64,000 bases of DNA from Sanderia malayensis (lineage: Eukaryota; Cnidaria; Scyphozoa; Semaeostomeae; Pelagiidae). Positions 37,157 to 48,790 of the stretch are shown here, in pieces. The notes beneath the pieces were generated by a model. The model ran no database searches, was not told where the DNA came from, and saw only the letters and a list, made by a program, of their open reading frames with translations. Location: the NCBI GenBank assembly GCA_013076295.1, contig RQOL01000824.1, positions 3,968,001-4,032,000 of the forward strand, given 5' to 3'. The translations under genes were made by a program, and so were the position numbers. Within the stretch, counting starts at the first letter, position 1. Each line of letters begins with the position of its first letter.

Positions 37157-38625
37157 AGTTGGCATCCCATTTTTAGAAGATTGATAGTTTATTGGCCTCC
37201 CGGTGCGCATTGCTTTGATTTCAAAGAAAGAAGGACAACTCTCGCAAGGCCCTGCTCTGCCCTATCAAGTCCTCATTACTACATAATACCAATGCTGTGT
37301 GTTGGTATATATGTGAATCGATGTATTACAATGCGATATGTTATTCCCGCCACATGAGATTCAAGACTGTATTTCCGTAAATGCTCTATTAAGCCCTTTC
37401 TCTATTACTCCCTCCTCTTCCCCACTTGCTTTTTGAAATTTTGATTGATGAAAAAATTATGATTTTTGTAATTATTTTACACGAAGTTTGTTTGGGAATT
37501 TTATTACGTTTCCTCCCCTCTATTAGGTTCGCTTTCCCCTGAAACCTTGAATTTAATAAGCCCGAAGCTGCCCGAAACTTAATAGAGTCTTTGCTGTATT
37601 TATCAATGGGCTAAATAGATATATCGATGGGTACTTTGTATTGACGTGTAAAATTTACTAAATATTACGATACAGTTGACTTTTTGTCTCGAACTTTTCT
37701 TTGTTTTCAATTATCTAATCATCCTGTTTCCTGTGAGCCTTGCTCTGTGAATCGTATGTGGAACTCTATGAACAATTATCAAAAGAACAGAGATACGATC
37801 TGGAAGTTAGCTTTGGTCACACGACCAGAAAAATGGAACACATGACGACTAAACAATCGTAAAGCGTTTTGGACAGCATGGAGGGAAAGTGTATCGAGCG
37901 TCCAGCTATTGTTTTACTTTACATCAACTGTGCGCTTAAAGAATAAGAAATGTAACAGTGCAACAGAGTTAATAACTCGACAGCACCTTATTGCAATTTG
38001 CAACAACAGGGGACACGTTTTTGCAAGCATCACATGCATGCTTCACACCCCCTCCCCCCAAAAGCAATGTTGTCTTTAGTGGCGGCTATTTTCAATATCG
38101 CCGAAATTCTTTTGGCTCGGCGAAGAGAAAAGACTGGTGCACAAGGCAACATTGTGTTGGGGGGTCGGGGATGGGGATCGCATTCTGTTTACAGGGAACA
38201 AAGTGTAGAGAAACATATCATTATAAACTGAATTTTTCAAGTGTGCCAAGGACTTTTGGTCCTCTACTAAACTTTTAGTACAAAGTAGTTAAATGAACAT
38301 TCTTGTTTCCTTTGATGTATTCGTAAAGCAAATGAGAATACACTCGTATTTTAAGCAGCACACTGACCTCTCCAAGTCTTAGTTGTTTATCAACGAAAAA
38401 ACTAAGGGTCAAAATGAAGATAAAGGTGGTCGGAACTTGCAAAAGTACGTTGAAAAATTGCGCATATATCACCTGCTGCTGCTGTTGTCTTCACATGTGC
38501 GCTTGAAGAGAGGGAAAGACAAGACTGCTTTGATTATTATTTGTTTGTTTTTAGTATCGAGAAGTATTGATTATATTTAATATTTTGCTAAAATCTTAAA
38601 ATCTCTTGGATTCTATCTTTCTGTC
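37157..38625. other. Spacer between PDE9A and CSTF1
   Basis: No gene is seen. About 37375-37600 holds CCGTAAATGCTCTATTAAGC and, further on, ACTTAATAGAGTCTTTGCTG, which look like poorly matched inverted ends of a degraded MITE. The remainder is AT-rich. Confidence 0.45.
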
Positions 38626-41600
38626 ATGGTAGAATCACTGAGAGAACGCGAAGTCTTATACAAACTGATCATCAGGTTTGCAATGTTACTTGGTTAGATG
38701 TTTCTGTTTGAGATTGAGATGCAATCATAATAATAGAGTGAATTTAGACATAATTTATGTTTTTTATGAATTGTTTTAGTATATACGATATTTCTTATCT
38801 TTAAGAAGGCTAATTATGCAAGCTTCATTAGCTGATAAGTCTGTCATTCAATTCAAGTTGTGTTTGTTGTTAGTTTTCTCAGTGGGAGGGAAATAACAAA
38901 TTAGGCAACCTTTTCATCCTTCTACCTTATTCTCTTTTTGAGATATTATTCCATTTGTTTAAGAAGTTTTATTTATATTTCTCACTTAGTCAGCTACGGT
39001 ATGATGGCTTGGACATGGTTGCTGCTAACTTAGCCAAGTGTGTTGGCTTGGAAACAACTCCATTATCACCATCATCAAGGTTACTAGGAATAATGAAGCT
39101 TGGATTACAAGAAGAAAAGAATGGTACGATTTTGCTTAAGCTTAATTTTTCATTTATGTTCACTGTTTGATGAACAAATCATGGCTTTGACACTTGACAG
39201 AATAACAAAAGCACTATGTATTATTCTGCCAATTTGATTTATTCTACCATACAAGGCATATATGATTGTATTGCACACCTTAGATTTCATTGCAAACCAC
39301 TGTACACTGCAATCTATGACATTTGCAACCTAAGATATGATTGAGTGAAATAATAATAAGTAATCAAAAGAGTGGTTGAAAGGAATAAGGAAACGGTTTT
39401 TGTAACTTTGTTATCTTATTTGAGTTGATCTGCATGGTTTCCAGACTGTTTCACATTATGTTGCCTGTTACATAATGATGCATAATGGTTATGCTAGTTT
39501 TCCGTTTATTTTGATAGGAATTGTACCAGAAATTGAAAGTGCTCCAGGATTAGCACCAGTTATACCACCGGCACATGGAATGGATTTGGAATATGAAACT
39601 GAAAGTATGCAATTACTGCAAATCTTTATTTTCCCTGCTAATAGCATCTTGTATTCTATAAGGATGGTATTCGTAAATGTGAAACCCTGAAGGCCGAAAT
39701 GATATAAAATGGGCTACAATCTTGTAAGCAAATGTCAAGAAATGAAATGGATGAGATGTATCAAGGATGTTTTTAAATAGGTTGAAGGGGGGTATGGGGA
39801 TAATAGAGGAAGCAAATAGGGAATCCTGAAATATGCTTCATATTTTACATCCATTTCATTTCTTGTTTTTGCAGAACCAACTATTGTTGGGAGGCAAGTA
39901 ACACATGCATGTACAAACATTGATAACCGACTTAAGCAAGGTTTAAAGAGGAAGGCAGATACATTTGAAATTGATTGTTGCATTAGTGAAGACGAAAAAG
40001 ATCTCAACATGCAACCAACATTAATTGCATGCAAAATTAATGGTTTGTTAGTTGAAAGAGGGTTCCATTATAATGAGGATAAGAATCTTAACAATGCTTC
40101 TACTGTTCAACATGAATGCGAGGTTAATGATGAAGTTAAGACTGCCACTGTGGTGATGCCTGAATGCAATGCTGCTCTTGAAATTCCGAGCGAATGTTTG
40201 CAGCATGACTATGAGGCTAATAACGAGAACGAGATTGTGATTAGCACATCTAGACACTGTGGAAATGAATGTGATGATTTGTGTGGAAATAAGCCAAGTG
40301 GTATCAGGGATGAAAGATATGAGAATGGATGGGAGCAAAGACTTGAAGTTCTTGTTAGTTTTGATCCGAAAAACAAAGGAAAGCTCACTGACTTGTCCTG
40401 TCCCGAGTCTTTGCATCATATTTCCGAGATTTTCAATCAGTATCGTGAAAAATTCAAAGTCATCAACTTGAAAGATTTAGTATCATCTGAGGTTTTAAAA
40501 GTCGGTATTAACCAGTCGATATTCTCAAAAACAGTTCTCGGCCGATCTCAGGGTTATTTGTCCGACCTTTTAAATCGTCAGGATGCGATCATTTCTGTCC
40601 TGGAACCGACCAGGATGTTTGCGAATTTCGTTAAAATAAAACAATTCCTCGAGCTCAGCGAATCTGAACGACGATTGAGATACATGGACTGCGTCAAGGC
40701 GAATACAACTACAGCCGAGAAACGAAAACTAAACGACGAAATAGCCGAACAGTCGAAAATTTCACCGAGAAAAAGACGAGTGAAAATTTCGAGTGACGTG
40801 AAAGGGAAATTGAGACTGCTTTTCAAAGATGTCAGCTGCATGCCGAGTTATGAGGATTTGTTGGAAATAGCACGAAAATTTAATCTTGAAATTCAAACTA
40901 TTAAGAACTTTTATAGGAATTATAAATCTAGATCAAAGTTGATGGATAATAGCTAATAAAGATTATTTACTGATGTTTTTGAATATTTTACTTTTTCGTA
41001 TCCTTGATATCGAATGTCTCAAGTACATGGTATGTTCCTCTTATAACCATTTTTAATTTATTATGATCTATGCAGACTTTGGCACCAGTCCTCCGATGAG
41101 CCAATACGAGACGCATTATGTGACCGCGCATAAAGGACCTTGCACAGCCGCTGCTTTTTCACACGATGGTAAGGTCACATCATACTTTTTCATATAATAG
41201 TATAGTGTACATGATATAGCGTTGTGTGTAAGAGCTACAGAGCCGCTTCAGGTTGCCACTACAGCGTTATATAAGCGTTATATGCTATTACTATGCAAAG
41301 CACATTTACGTTCATCTGTACGCTCTTTCGTGGTGGTCCCTTCTTTTATCTCCTTAACCAAGCATTGCCAATCTTCTCAATTCTTGTTTGGTTGTTCAAA
41401 CTGTGTTTGTTTTATTTGTAGGTCGACTAATCTCCACGGGGTCTAACGATGCATCTATCAAGGTATGCATGTTGATTTAACGCAGTATAATGCATCAGTT
41501 GGATGCAATTAAAACTTAATAGGTTGCTTTTTTATTTTTAATTCTTTCATATACAGGAAACTCTTTACATTAGATATGAAATAGTAAAATTTTGATATAA

Positions 41601-44600
41601 ACGATTTTGTGATGTATCGAACTGGGCATTTGGTTCGTTGACCTGTTTTATACTACAACTGCTCTCGATTTGCCGAACTTCTAATCAAAGACATCAAATT
41701 CAAAGTTTGTTGTAGCAGATTTTGCTATGCGAAGCTTATTGTGCCTTGTATTTGTCCCCAGATCATCGATGTAAATAGAATGTTGGCCAAAGCTGCTCAG
41801 AGTCAAGCTGAAAGGCAAGCAGAGAAAGAGATTGATGACGGAGCTGGAATGAAAAATCATCCTGTTATACGGACAATGTACGACCACGAGTTGGTAGGTC
41901 AGATGTCTATTCACCATGCTTTCCTCTTTCCTGTTAGTTTCCACTGATATTCGATATGAATCATCTGTTGAGACACGGGGTGTTCTGTTACAGTAACAAG
42001 CATTTGAATCTGCTGACATTTTATCGTTTCACACTCTTTTGCTACCGATATCCTTGTACGATCTATGATATTCTTATACTAACTCTAATGCTCTTCTACT
42101 ATTTAAAATACCCTTTTACTGCCTTTTATGCCCTTATACTAACTCTAATGCTCTTCTACTTTCTCAGATACCCTTCTGCTGCTTCAAGTTCCCTTCTAAA
42201 ACCTCAAATTCCCTTCTACTACCTGAAGTGCCCTGCCGTTATTTCATATACCATTCTACTACTTCATATGTCCTTCTACTACTTTTGATACACTTTTGAT
42301 ACGATTTGCCATTCGTTGGTATGGTTCATCTCGAAAGCCAATGATTAATAACATGGCTCATTCTTCTTTTAGACTGTTACCTATCTTGAGTTCCACCCAA
42401 CCGTTCCTGTTCTGATATCTGGAAGTGAAGATCGAACCATCAAGCTGTTTGACTTTTCAAAATCATCCATCAAAAAGGCATACAAAACAATCGAGGTATC
42501 TTTGTAAACATTTTCACTCAACTATGTGCTACTTTACTACTGCCCTATTGCTACTCTATGCACTGCCATATGTTGCTTTACAGCGCTTTATCTTGCACTC
42601 TAATGTCTTATGCATGAATTATGTTTTGAATCATACTACTGCATACTGTCTTTCATTGCCATACACTGCCATATCTTGTTTGTTTCCCCCCCCCCCCACT
42701 TTTATCGCCTTTATACTCCCTCTTACTGCTTTATATTGCTTTATTCTATTTTTTACTGTGTTGTGCTTTGTTATATTTCCACCCCCATATACTGCTCTAG
42801 GTCTGTTTAACCTTTCTTTGTAAATTTTCCTATTTTCTACTACCTTGTAATGTTTGAAACGTTGATGGTTGATTTTCTTTCTACGCTTGTTTCTATTGCT
42901 AATAATTGTTTAATTAAGGAAGCTGAGACCATTCGAGGCATCTCATTTCATCCTGTTGGGGACCACATCTTAGTTGCAACAGACAGTCCGACTGGTACGT
43001 CGAATTTTGAGTTATGTTATTTATTGTTTGCCTGGTCTTTGAATGAGTTGCTGGCACATCCCAACCACTCGGTTAATATTCAAATTTTTAACAATTAATT
43101 GCAAAATTCATCTATTTTTTCATTGATTCATTTCGTTATTTACTCAGCTCATTTCTTTTTTCAGTTCGCTTGTATGACATCAGAACGTTCCAGTGTTTTG
43201 TTTCCAACAACCCACATGATCAGCATACTGCTCCCTTGACATGTGTAAGCTATGACGTATATCCTTCATTACCCATTTCCATCAGTAGGACTAAAGTGGC
43301 ACAAAGTAACCAGTACTCAATTATATCACATATAAATGTGTTGCTTTGATTCAGGTGAAATACGCCCCCGGGGCTCATTTGTATGCAACAAGCAGTAAAG
43401 ATGGTTCGTTTAAGGTTGCCATTTTATATTATTTTTGATTTTTGATTATTTTACTCGCATTCTTGTCTTCATTATACATCATAAATATAAAGTTAGTTAT
43501 TTATTTTTTTTGGTTCTTGTAGTGATTATTACAGCATTGATTTTGTGATTTTAGATTTGGGATGGTGTAAGCAATCGTTGTGTGAATACGTTTAAAAATG
43601 CTCACGGTGGAGCCGAGGTAACTTTTTCTGAAACTACTTTTGTTGTTGCCTCAAAAACTCTTCTTTTTCATCTTTTGTCTTTCTGCTGCCGCCAATATCA
43701 CCTTTATTCCCCTTCTTTCGCATTTAATACCTCTTCAATAAAACTGTCACATATTTCTACTACTTCTTATATACGCCTTTTACCTTTTTTATCCTAATGT
43801 TTCTTACAACTTTTTATTACATCTCATTGCAGTTTTTTTATTCTTACATTTTTCTTCCTGTTTGTGATACCTTCCTTTGCAATAGTTTCCTTTTTAGTAC
43901 CATCTTTAGTTTTCTTCTACTACCTTTTGTAACCTTCAGTTACCCTTGATGTTTTTTATATATCTCTATGATTTTTGCAGGGCGTTTAATAATCGTTTAA
44001 TACTTTTGCTGTTATTCTTCCAATCCCCTCACAATTTTCCAGTACCACTGATCTATTATCACTGGTATCCCCCGTCTATTGCATTAGTTCTTGTTTACCA
44101 TTCTCTTCTATTATTATTTGTGTTATGTTTTATAATTTGTAGATAATGTCTGTTCGTTTTACGAAGAATTCAAAGGTAGACTGTTGTTGTTAAAAGCCTT
44201 GATTCATCTGTCTAACTTCACTTATGATTTCTATTATGTTTATTATATCTTGATGTATCTCTCTAGTAACTAAATTTATTTGTATTATTTAGTACGTGTT
44301 AACAAGTGGTAAAGATTCTTGCGCAAGGCTATGGGAACTATCAACAGGTACGACCATACATTCATTTGAATATACTGCAACTGTTATCCCAACTACTTTC
44401 TGAATAATTGTTGATAACTGTTGCTTCCTTGAATTCTTCTTAGGACGAACGTTGAACATTTACGTTGGCACGAACATCCACCAAGCGTGTTCCACTCCAG
44501 CCATCTTCAATCACACAGAAGACTATGGTAAGTTCGTGTCAAGTGATGTCGTGTCGTGTCGTGATTTCAAGTCGTGTCAAGATACCTTTACCAGCCTAGA

Positions 44601-45172
44601 AGCTCTAACTCAGTGTAGTTGTAACTCATATTCTTCTACGACAGTTGTATTTCCCGATGATAAAAACATGTCGGTTGGTTGTTGGGATAGCAGGACGACA
44701 GAAAAACTCAAAACATTGCCATCTGGTAAGCATCCCCTCCCTCCCCCCTTTACTTAATATCCATCTACGACTTCTATATCTTTCTATAGCTCCTTATATT
44801 CTTCTAAGATTTTAAATATATTTGATTCTCTGTCCTTTGATACTTTTCCATTACTTCCGATTGTTTTCTACCACTCATTTTATCCTTATATTATCTTTGA
44901 TATCTTTCAATAAACCCTGATGTATTTCTACTTTCTCTAATACTCTTATATTGCTTCAAATATCCCTCTGATAATTTTAACACCCTTTATTTCTGTTTCT
45001 TTCCAACCCATTCTGTATTCATATAAATGTCTTATTGTTTTATTTTTTCTTATTTTATTTAGGTCACAATAATTACATTCGTTACTTGGCTCATTCGCCA
45101 GTTGAATCAGCGATGATGTCATGCAGTGAGGATTATCGTGCCAGGTTTTGGTATTGTAAAGGATCAGGTTGA
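38626..45172 (+). CDS. CSTF1: Cleavage stimulation factor subunit 1 (CstF-50), WD40 isoform
   Basis: Sixteen exons: 38626-38675, 38990-39123, 39518-39604, 41076-41168, 41422-41462, 41762-41893, 42373-42495, 42919-42994, 43165-43244, 43355-43414, 43555-43617, 44143-44175, 44293-44347, 44444-44527, 44645-44725, 45063-45172. The product is 433 aa, matching the family length. The N-terminal dimerisation region ([44 protein letters not shown]) precedes seven WD40 blades ([124 protein letters not shown]). It acts in nuclear mRNA 3'-end cleavage. Several introns are pyrimidine-rich degenerate repeats. Between exons 3 and 4 lies the alternative CUT-homeobox exon. Confidence 0.97.
39875..40956 (+). 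CDS. Alternative terminal exon of CSTF1 encoding a ONECUT-like CUT domain and homeodomain
   Basis: This is a single 1082-bp open exon behind a strong acceptor (TTCTTGTTTTTGCAG). It starts in phase 2 of a codon whose first base comes from CSTF1 exon 3, exactly like the normal exon 4. Exons 1-3 plus this exon give 450 codons plus stop. It has no ATG in the first 134 bases although the frame is open from the acceptor, as expected for spliced-on coding sequence. About 200 acidic, low-similarity residues come first. A CUT domain follows at about 40455-40690 ([28 protein letters not shown]; vertebrate ONECUT has RSQGTLSDLL). Then comes a homeodomain at about 40770-40940 ([39 protein letters not shown]). 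N47 and F48 are as in ONECUT, N51 is kept, and position 50 is Arg. AATAAA overlaps the stop (40955-40960). Likely a DNA-binding transcription factor. It could instead be an independent intronic gene with its own promoter. Confidence 0.85.
40955..40960 (+). terminator. Polyadenylation signal overlapping the stop of the CUT-homeobox exon
   Basis: AGC TAA TAAA: the stop codon lies within AATAAA, followed by a T/G-rich stretch (GATGTTTTTGAATATTTTA). This supports a transcript that ends here rather than splicing on to the WD40 exons. Confidence 0.65.
42030..42300 (+). repeat. Degenerate pyrimidine-rich repeat in CSTF1 intron 6
   Basis: Diverged units of about 20-30 bp around CCCTTCTACT and ACTAACTCTAATGCTCTTCT, with two near-identical copies at about 42070-42100 and 42135-42165. 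The introns at 42500-42840, 43640-44130 and 44750-45050 are of the same kind. Confidence 0.6.
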
Positions 45173-45224
45173 TATCAACATGGCATTGACTGTATTGAAC
45201 GATGAGCCTTGACCCTTGGAACAT

Positions 45225-45312
45225 GAACTTTAGACCATGAACTGTGTCCCATGAGCTATGAACTGTGTCCTATGAGTTATGAACTGTTGCTTTTGAACAA
45301 TGAACTGTGAAC
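45225..45312 (+). repeat. 21-bp tandem repeat in CSTF1 3' untranslated region
   Basis: About four units beginning ATGAACTGTG (ATGAACTGTGTCCCATGAGC, ATGAACTGTGTCCTATGAGT, then more diverged) start about 55 bp after the CSTF1 stop codon. Confidence 0.85.
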
Positions 45313-46179
45313 GTTTGAAACCTTAAAACTCTGCATTCTGGACTGCTGAAATTGGAAACACAAAAACAATTTTGAACTTCAAGCATGGTACCTTTTTTAT
45401 AGAGATATGTAGTTTGTTTTAATTATTAGCATGATCATTGCTATTATCAAAGTTCTTTGTTTTGCAGTTTGATGTTTATGAATTTCAGAACTACTAAGCA
45501 TGAAGTTTAGTAATTGTTGTTTATGGAATGTGGAAACCAGGATCGACCTGGACAAATGGTGTTGAGTTCGAGTTCCACCGTACTTCTTGATATAACAAAG
45601 TCTATTCACTTTTTCTTTGTCAATTTTGGCCTTGTCTGCTGTTACTGCCTTTGCCATTATTACAGCATGTTTTTTCTGCTCTTCAGACGATATCGCAATG
45701 GTGAGTATAATGAAACGTAATTGGGTCGCCCGGAGAGGTATGGGCCCTGCAATATGGAGCTTGGAACGCGTGTTCTGGATTCATTTCATTTTTGCGAACG
45801 AAGTTGAGCTTATGCTGGTAGTCTGTGATTGACAACTGCGTCCAAATATTTTAAATTCCTCAGCTTTTATATCTCCCCCCATGATGCATTGGGGCTATTG
45901 ATTTGTGATTGGACAATTTCCATTCATGTGATACAAAAAGTTAGTATTCATTGGATGAGAAAACAAAGAACTTCAGAACAAGCATTCATTGAATAAAAAA
46001 AAACAAAAGAACGAACGATTTGTGTCACCCAGTATTGTTTTATTTTAAATGAACTGACCAATCAGTGTACTTTAAGAACAACAGAAATGCAACAAAACGC
46101 AACAAAAGTAACCTGCTATGGCGGCTAAAATCCCGCCGAGCTGCGAGAAAGTGATGTTTTTATTTAGGGTTGCTGCCAC
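45313..46179. other. CSTF1 downstream region, no gene seen
   Basis: AT-rich DNA without a recognisable coding segment on either strand. Confidence 0.45.
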
Positions 46180-46362
46180 ATATAGTTTCAAAAAACAACT
46201 TCAAACATACATTTTTCAAAAGAGCAATAGTTTTTCTAAATTTCCATCGGCCTGAATTTTAAAATTAATCCTAATAACAAGGATATGAGAGCAAGAGCAT
46301 GCCATATCTTCATTGTTTTTCCTTATTTCTTGCCTCAATTCATTAGCAAGAGTAAATAAAGC

Positions 46363-46914
46363 CATGGGCGGTCTGGCCCGGGTGGCAAAGTGGCGATTGC
46401 CACCCGGGGCCCTTCTGATTTTTAACGTAAACTAAGGGCCTGTTCATATGAGCCCGCTTGCCGGGCCAGCTCACTAAACGAGATCTCACCCACTCCCCAT
46501 TTCCTATACAAAATTTGTTTTCTGTTCATATGAGAAAGCGGGCTGGCCCGCTAGGCGAGATCTCACTGGAGCACTGCCGGGATCCCGCCTAGCGGGATGA
46601 AATTTTTCCCATATGAACACTCCATCCCGCTTGCCGGGCCAGAAACGTGCCAACTGCGCATGCACAACCATTGTTTTCATTGTCAATTTCTCAAGTGACA
46701 AATATCATGTTACAGTTTCTATCCCGGCCGGCGGGACGGAAGTTTCTCATATGAACAGAATTTACATCTGTCTCGCTAAGTGAGCTGGCCCGGCAAGCGG
46801 GCTCATATGAACAGGCCCTAAATCTACGGGCCCTTTTCGAAGACTTGGACCACCCTAAACCGGACCTCTTTGGTTTGCCAGCCACCCTGCAATTGTGATG
46901 CCAGACCGCCCCTG
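46363..46914. mobile_element. hAT-type MITE with 8-bp target duplication AATAAAGC
   Basis: The left end CATGGGCGGTCTGGC and right end GCCAGACCGCCCCTG are inverted repeats of the hAT CAGGGGCGG type. Perfect AATAAAGC copies flank it at 46355-46362 and 46915-46922. It is 552 bp including the nested 383-bp MITE, with no transposase. Confidence 0.88.
46436..46818. mobile_element. MITE with GGGCCTGTTCATATGAGC ends and TAA target duplication, nested
   Basis: Inverted ends of about 45 bp (GGGCCTGTTCATATGAGCCC and on into GCTTGCCGGGCCAGCTCACT) are flanked by TAA at 46433-46435 and 46819-46821. A second internal pair of CCGGGAT/ATCCCG-type blocks gives it a folded-back interior. The TWA-like duplication suggests PIF/Harbinger mobilisation. 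Confidence 0.87.
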
Positions 46915-47352
46915 AATAAAGCTTTTTGTTTATTTAAAATATAGCGAAATTTCATGAAATTTCATGAAGATATGGCATGTTTTTGTTCTCATATCTTTGT
47001 TATTAGGATTAATTTTAAAATTCAGGCTGATGGAAATTTAGAAAAACTATTTTTCTTTTGAAAAATATTTGTTTGAAGTTGTTTTTGAAACTACATTGTA
47101 TTTTCCACAAGTATATTCTGTGCTCTATTTCATCCACAATGAACGTCTCATTGTACATTTTAGACTGCGAGCGTATTGCAGGAAATGCGGCATTTGTCTA
47201 TTTTCACTTCGTGAGCTACCAATAGGTTAACCTTTGATTTCATCTCATTTCATGCCTTAAAACGTCCACAAATGGACCTGATAGGTCAATCTATTCAATG
47301 GTAAACAACTGGACCAGATGCCTAAAAAGTCTAAAGTCGGAGGGTTTCTTAA

Positions 47353-47971
47353 AGCCTAGTATCCATATAGTCGTTGAGGGTCGTTGGCAGTCTTTATGAG
47401 TCGCTGAAAATTAGGATCAGCGATGTGTATCCATATAGTCGTTGAGGGTCTTTGAGGGTCGTTGGCAGTCTTTCGCAGTCGTCGAGAGAATGTGATAAGA
47501 AAGCGCGCACAATAACAAAGTGGCGCCAAATTTATACGTTTGAAACATGGCAGAGGCACACACGGAATTTTTGTTGTTGTTTTTCGCAAATATCATGTGT
47601 GTAAGAAGACCGAATACTTCTGCCATAAATTTAGACAAAATTAAGGCTCCAAAATTGCTATTTTTAGAGAGTCAAATATCTCGAAATATCCCCACGTGGC
47701 ATTTGGCATTTGTACTTTGGCAAGGAAACATATCATATTACCATAAATCAAAGGATTCTCAGTCGTTTTATAGGTGTTGACGGTCGTTGAGGGTCGCTGA
47801 GATAGAAACTTTTCTATCTCGACGACCCTCAAAGACCCAGTCGTTTTGGGTCGCTGGAAGGATTAAAATCAATTTTTGACAGGTCTCTGCGTGATTGTTA
47901 ATCTTTTCAGCGACTCCCAAAGACTGCCAAAGACCCTCAACGACCCTCAACGACTATATGGATACTAGGCT
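47353..47971. mobile_element. MITE with AGCCTAGTATCCATATAG ends and TAA target duplication
   Basis: Inverted ends of about 40 bp (AGCCTAGTATCCATATAGTC, then GTTGAGGGTCGTTGGCAGTC) are bordered by TAA on both sides. Length 619 bp. The subterminal regions repeat GTCGTTGAGGGTCGTTGGC. An internal frame from about 47547 (MAEAHTEFLLLFFANIMC) could be a remnant of a transposase start or chance. Confidence 0.87.
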
Positions 47972-48790
47972 TAACAGTTCTACCTTGCTTTGTTCCAGTT
48001 GATTCTGTTTATGTGAATATTTTCCAGTCTCCATTTTTAGTCCATGTGAACTAATGAGTATCCTTGTGTTCGCTGTTCGACATTGATTAATTATAGTTAG
48101 GAGCTGGGTTTATTTTTCATTAAGATTTCCAACCTAATCCATAATTTTTGGCACCGTCTATTTTCAGTCTTTTTTATAAATTTTTCCAATTTTATTTAAA
48201 ATCACAACTTTTGTTTTATCTGTATTTATTACCATTTTTCACTGGATGTGATATTTTTTATTTTTAGGATTGTTTTCCAAGCCCTTTTTGGATTTGAAAA
48301 ATAATACATCAGCCCATAACCGCCTCGAATTTTTTATATTTTATTGACGAAATAGGAGCTTTTCCTGTGAACAAAATTTAATTTTTTGGATTTGAGAATT
48401 TTGTTTTTGCCACTTCTCTCCTCCATTTAATAAAATTCAATTAAAATCAGCAAGAATGTCATTTCCGAGAAATTCCTTCATGATTTCTCACTGCGGCAGC
48501 GCTTCCTTTCTTCGTGACTCATACTTCAAGTAGCTACGACAAGACAAGACAACTTATACAGCAGAGCAGAAGACTGGTATTATTTTTGTGCATGGGAATA
48601 TACAGGCTTAAGAACATATGAGGATTTACACATATATACTACTTTTTCAAAGCTGTTTGCTAGTTATTTATTTTGTTTAGGACTCGGCTCTTGTATTGGT
48701 ATTTATATGTAAAAGAATTTTGGGCCTACGCATGAAAGTTGACTTGTACTTTTGATATAGTATACAAGACTTTGCCAAATTTACGTAAAA

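Larger units (their letters stand above)
46180..47098. mobile_element. Outer inverted-repeat element hosting nested MITEs
   Basis: Arms of about 135 bp (46180-46314 and 46963-47098) are imperfect reverse complements, for example TTTCTAAATTTCCATCGGCC against its mirror near 47030. Between them sit a hAT-type MITE and, inside that, a Harbinger-type MITE. I see no clear target duplication for the outer element. Confidence 0.8.

Noticed and set aside
36881..37210. Minus-strand open frame with long poly-Leu/poly-Cys run opposite the PDE9A tail
   Set aside because: It is the shadow of the CAA repeat read in reverse; no independent coding signal.
42425..42823. 132-codon frame through CSTF1 exon 7 and intron 7
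   Set aside because: It is out of frame with the WD40 protein and made of the pyrimidine-rich intronic repeat.
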